NCBI GenBank assembly: GCA_013289795.1
Contig: JABCZH010000014.1
Location: 57,827 to 121,826 of the forward strand
Source: Acidobacteriota bacterium
Lineage (GTDB): Bacteria; Acidobacteriota; Terriglobia; Terriglobales; Acidobacteriaceae
Direction of reading: 5' to 3'
Length of the DNA stretch: 64,000 bases
Shown here: piece after piece, positions 61,137-64,000 of the stretch
Position numbering within the stretch: the first letter of the stretch is position 1
How the letters are laid out: the number at the start of each line of letters is the position of its first letter
Notes under the pieces: model-generated
Told to the model about the DNA's origin: nothing
Database searches by the model: none
The model's input: the letters and a program-made list of their open reading frames with translations, nothing else
Program-made: the position numbers and the translations under genes

Positions 61137-62945
61137 CTATTTGGCCATTAGACTTTCTGCCGTCTTCTGAAGTTCGTCGAAGTTCTCCGAGAGCCGCCGA
61201 GCCTGGTCCATGGCGGCTCTTGCTGCGTCGGCTTGCCCGTTTTGCTGCAAGGCGCGGGCCAGCAGGAAATATGCCAGGTCCCATTGTTGAATCGCCAAGA
61301 CCTGGGCGTAGTCCTTGACGGCCTCGGCGTAGTTGCCCGTTTTCTGCTGCGTAAGGCCGAGGCCCAGCCATGCCCGCAAGGTCCGAGGCCGCAGGTTCAC
61401 CGCTGCGCGGAAGCTGGCTTTAGCATGTTCAGAATCCCCAAGATCACGCAAGGCGTAACCCATGTCGCTGAACGCCGTCGCCCGCAGCCTTGGGTCACGT
61501 GTCATGGTCAATACCGTGGCGTATTGATCAACAGCCTCCTGCGGATGGCCTTGCCGTTGCGCGTACGCCGCGAGATTCAAGTGGCTCATGGGATCGTCCG
61601 GATTGAGCGTAGCCGCCGAGCGGAAGTGCGGCATGGCTGCTTCCTCTTTGCCCTCGGTCAGCAACGCTCCTCCCAGGTTGTCTTCGGCAATGAAACTACC
61701 CGGGGTCACCGCGACTGCATGCGACCACAGGGTTACGTTGTTGCGCCAATAGCTGATTTGGCGAAAGGTCGCTGCCGACAGCACTGCGAGCGCAATGCAG
61801 CCAATCGCGACAAGAGCAATTCTCGAAACACTCTTGTCGCCGGCTAAGTCTGCCAATCCCCAGCAGGCCAGGATGAACAGTCCCACGAACGGGAGATACG
61901 CATAGCGATCCGCCATCGCTTGACTGCCTACCTGCACCAGACCAATCATCGGAACCAGCGTGCCCAGGAACCAGAACCATCCAACCACAAGGTAGCGTCG
62001 CTTCTCTCTTGCAATGCAGACCAGAATTGTTACGGTCAGCAAAACTAACGCTGCCGCAATCGCTTGCCACTTGAGCACGCCTTCAGGATACGGATATTGT
62101 GGGGACAAAGCCGACGGCCACAGGGCTTTCCCCAGACATCGCACATAGGAAATCGCCGCATTCTCCATCCGCATGGAAAGCGGATACTGCACCATGCTGC
62201 CGATTGCCTGGCCCGCTCGCTGCGCTTTCACGGTGACCACCGCGCTGGCGGCGGAGAGCGCCAGCAGCGGCATTTTCTCCAGAGCCAACTTCGCAAAGCT
62301 CTGTGCCCGTTGCAGCGGCCAGTAGTCCCAGAGCAAAAGCAGAAACGGAAAGGTTATTACCATCGGCTTTGCCATCAAGCCACAAGCAAATAGCGCCGCC
62401 ACCGCAGCATAACGGCCGATTGAAGGACGGCGTGAGTACCATCCATATGCTCCGAGCGCCAGCAGGAAGAACATCATGCTGAGGACAGTCTTTCGCTCGG
62501 CCACCCAGGCTACCGACTCCACATTGATGGGATGAAGCGCAAACAGCGCAGCCACCATCCAACTCGCGCCGGTTGAACCCGTCGCTCGCCACAGCACCCA
62601 GAAGAGCAGAACTGCGTTCAGCGCATGCAGCAACACGTTGACGTAGTGGTGGCCGGCGGGATTCTGTCCGAACAATTGGCAATCGAGAGCGTGCGAGAGC
62701 CAGGTCAGCGGATGCCAGTTGGCCTCATCGAAGCTGGTGAAGGCCCATTTCACGGTCTCCCAATGCAGCCCCGCACGAACGTGGGTATTGTCGGTAACGT
62801 AGCGGTCGTCGTCGAAATTGACGAAGGGATGATGGCTGACTGGGTTGTAGAGCGCGAGGGTTGCGACGACTAGAACCAGACCGAGAACGAAGTTACGCTT
62901 CTCGGGGGAAGAGAAAAGAGTGTCGCTCGGTGGGCTGACGCGCAT
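61137..62945 (-). CDS. TMTC-like polytopic membrane protein with C-terminal TPRs
   Basis: 602 residues from MRVSPPSDTLF (ATG at 62945). About nine to eleven membrane helices (first VLGLVLVVATLALYN) form the GT-C-type half: HHPFVNFDDDRYVTDNTHV (luminal loop with DD), LTWLSHALDCQLFGQNPAGH, ALHPINVESVAWVAERK. The C-terminal 200 residues carry TPRs (ALRDLGDSEHAKASFRAAVN, QQKTGNYAEAVKDYAQVLAI). This layout resembles eukaryotic TMTC O-mannosyltransferases and bacterial homologues. Glycosyltransfer is inferred; the acceptor is unknown. It converges on the DUF2911 gene. Confidence 0.85.
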   Translation of the reverse strand: MRVSPPSDTLFSSPEKRNFVLGLVLVVATLALYNPVSHHPFVNFDDDRYVTDNTHVRAGLHWETVKWAFTSFDEANWHPLTWLSHALDCQLFGQNPAGHHYVNVLLHALNAVLLFWVLWRATGSTGASWMVAALFALHPINVESVAWVAERKTVLSMMFFLLALGAYGWYSRRPSIGRYAAVAALFACGLMAKPMVITFPFLLLLWDYWPLQRAQSFAKLALEKMPLLALSAASAVVTVKAQRAGQAIGSMVQYPLSMRMENAAISYVRCLGKALWPSALSPQYPYPEGVLKWQAIAAALVLLTVTILVCIAREKRRYLVVGWFWFLGTLVPMIGLVQVGSQAMADRYAYLPFVGLFILACWGLADLAGDKSVSRIALVAIGCIALAVLSAATFRQISYWRNNVTLWSHAVAVTPGSFIAEDNLGGALLTEGKEEAAMPHFRSAATLNPDDPMSHLNLAAYAQRQGHPQEAVDQYATVLTMTRDPRLRATAFSDMGYALRDLGDSEHAKASFRAAVNLRPRTLRAWLGLGLTQQKTGNYAEAVKDYAQVLAIQQWDLAYFLLARALQQNGQADAARAAMDQARRLSENFDELQKTAESLMAK

Positions 62946-62974
62946 TGTCGCCGGAGATGCCAACAGTTGAATTT

Positions 62975-63003
62975 AACCACAGAGGGCACAGGGGACACAG
63001 GGA
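62975..63003. repeat. CCACAGRG-type repeat, single arm
   Basis: AACCACAGAGGGCACAGGGG then ACACAGGGAG. Only one arm is seen here, between the TMTC-like gene and the membrane protein at 63117. Confidence 0.6.
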
Positions 63004-63116
63004 GATAGGGAAACCAAGGTAATTGCTGCTGGCTCGAGCTACGGGGAATTACTTCCGAGTTGCCGACAATGCGCCTAGAGCGTGTAGAGTGAAAACCGAG
63101 GTTTCGAGGCGCGCGG

Positions 63117-63773
63117 ATGATAAAGAAACAATGGGTCGTGGCTCTCGTCCTGTTCCTGCTGATTCTCTTGGAATTGAAGCTGGGGGGAATGTTGTTCCGC
63201 CTGATTAATCCCGAAAGTGCGGCAGGGCATCCGAACTACGTGCAGAACTACCACCGGCTCAGTGTGCTGAAGCACATGGCTCTCTGGGGATCTGAGGCGG
63301 GTGTGTTCGTCTTGTGGCTGCTGGTGTGCCTGCTGGTGATCCGCTCCAAAAAGCGCTCCCCGCTATGGCTGTTTATGGCGGCATTGGGACCCTTCGGCTT
63401 CGCCGTCCTGGCCGGGCTGAACGACCGCGCCCCCGCGGAGACAGACTCGTACGCTCGGTTCGTGCGCAACCTGAATTGGTTTGTGCGCGCCGGCTACGAA
63501 CTCTGCATCTTCGTGCTGGCATGCGTTCTCGCCTACCAGGGCATGGTATTCAAGCGCAACCTGATGATTCGGCATCAGGCCGCCGTCACAGGGATGTCGG
63601 TCGCGCAGATCATCGATCAGCAGAACGCTTCGTCTGGAATGTGGGCGTTTGCCGAGGGCAATGAAGAGATGTACCTGGTGATTCTTTTCTACCTGCTTTG
63701 GCCCATCGTCTTTAACATCGTGGGTCGTGCGGCGGCGCCGATGGCATCGCCCAGGGCAAAAGCCCGGGCGTAG
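63117..63773 (+). CDS. Polytopic membrane protein of unknown function
   Basis: 218 residues, ATG at 63117. Five membrane helices are visible: WVVALVLFLLILLELKLGG, AGVFVLWLLVCLLVIRS, PLWLFMAALGPFGFAVLAGL, GYELCIFVLACVLAYQGMVF and LVILFYLLWPIVFNIVG. A segment between 4 and 5 (MIRHQAAVTGMSVAQIIDQQ) is probably cytoplasmic. No known motif. It stands alone before the IS110 element. Confidence 0.7.
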   Translation: MIKKQWVVALVLFLLILLELKLGGMLFRLINPESAAGHPNYVQNYHRLSVLKHMALWGSEAGVFVLWLLVCLLVIRSKKRSPLWLFMAALGPFGFAVLAGLNDRAPAETDSYARFVRNLNWFVRAGYELCIFVLACVLAYQGMVFKRNLMIRHQAAVTGMSVAQIIDQQNASSGMWAFAEGNEEMYLVILFYLLWPIVFNIVGRAAAPMASPRAKARA

Positions 63774-63828
63774 CAAGTTGAAATTCCTATTTGGAGCCGA
63801 TCGCTGATGGTAGGCGGATGACGGGCGT

Positions 63829-63878
63829 TTACATTCATTGAAACCTGGCTAACCCCGTTTCCGGTTCAATGACTGTAA
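63829..63878. repeat. Imperfect inverted repeat near the IS110 left end
   Basis: TTACATTCATTGAAACC (63829-63845) and GGTTCAATGACTGTAA (63863-63878) pair with few mismatches around a 17-nt loop, 87 bp upstream of the transposase ATG. IS110-family elements often lie next to such hairpins; here it may be part of the element or its target. Confidence 0.45.
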
Positions 63879-63964
63879 TGATTCCATAACAATGTCGGCT
63901 CCCAGGCCCGAGTAAACTTTGGAGGCGCAAACCAACCAAAGGGCTCGGAGGAAAGGAGCCGAAC

Positions 63965-64000
63965 ATGCTGATTATAGGGTGTGACTATCATCCGGGCTTC
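63965..64000 (+). CDS. IS110-family transposase (N-terminal start, partial)
   Basis: Only 12 codons are in the window: MLIIGCDYHPGF, preceded by AAAGGAG eight bases upstream. The MLIIGCDxHP opening is characteristic of IS110-family DEDD transposases, with the first Asp of the catalytic site in GCD. These elements are common in Acidobacteriota. No terminal inverted repeats are expected. The remainder lies outside the window. Confidence 0.7.
   Translation, partial: MLIIGCDYHPGF

Larger units (their letters stand above)
63774..64000 (+). mobile_element. Left part of an IS110-family insertion sequence
   Basis: The transposase start at 63965, the hairpin at 63829-63878 and the absence of other genes suggest that the element begins between 63774 and about 63900. 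The exact left boundary cannot be set because IS110 elements lack clear terminal repeats and the right end is not visible. Confidence 0.45.

Overview
The window looks like a chromosomal segment of an Acidobacteriota bacterium, probably class Terriglobia (Koribacter-like). This is inference from gene content. There are two tandem secreted VWA proteins of the 'VWFA-related acidobacterial' type, a secreted carboxypeptidase-regulatory-like protein, LemA/DUF2207, DUF2911 and DUF3455 proteins, an IS110 transposase beginning at the right edge, GC-rich coding DNA, and many intergenic inverted repeats built from short words. No rRNA, tRNA or CRISPR array was found.

Layout. 1-4.2 kb: end of a PDZ/HtrA-like protein, a lemA-DUF2207 operon and a secreted protein. 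4.3-13.8 kb: LigD-type ligase, NUDIX hydrolase, a probable stand-alone structured RNA carrying a 21-codon ORF, UbiX, a ChaN/TIKI-like protein, LarB, a free-standing FtsH membrane anchor, a BON protein, DoxX and PurB. 13.9-23 kb: MarR regulator with ClC transporter, trypsin-like protease with a 51-aa membrane protein, glutaredoxin, metallo-beta-lactamase, cupin, an internally repeated His-rich protein and ClpC. 23.2-31.3 kb: LolD and LolC/E, TPR protein, secreted beta-rich proteins and a YjbR protein. 31.4-35.9 kb: mreBCD, preceded by a FecR-domain protein. 36.2-38.4 kb: a three-gene translationally coupled cassette (DUF2071 plus two methyltransferases). 38.5-46.1 kb: VWA pair, aldehyde dehydrogenase, aminotransferase. 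46.2-51.4 kb: complete type I restriction-modification system (hsdR-hsdM-hsdS). 51.5-60.1 kb: patatin, NUDIX, and a beta-oxidation cluster (fadN-like, fadA, fadE) interrupted by a HicAB module and a DUF3455 gene. 60.2-64 kb: small unknown protein, DUF2911, a TMTC-like membrane TPR protein, an unknown membrane protein, and the left part of an IS110-family element.

The most unusual signals are these. (1) A compact unit at 6745-7092 on the minus strand has a promoter, a near-perfect Shine-Dalgarno partly held in a hairpin, a 21-aa Cys-containing ORF, several stable hairpins and an intrinsic terminator, with no downstream gene on that strand. (2) Several unrelated families of short-word inverted repeats lie mostly in gaps. 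One lies in frame inside ligD, and another inside lolC/E has an identical 29-bp copy 26 kb away. One copy appears to supply the clpC terminator. (3) A natural truncated FtsH, and a repeat protein with a seven-histidine tract, are also notable.

Gene functions come from motifs read by eye. Starts were chosen from Shine-Dalgarno sites, signal peptides and family norms, and they are stated where they differ from the longest open frame.
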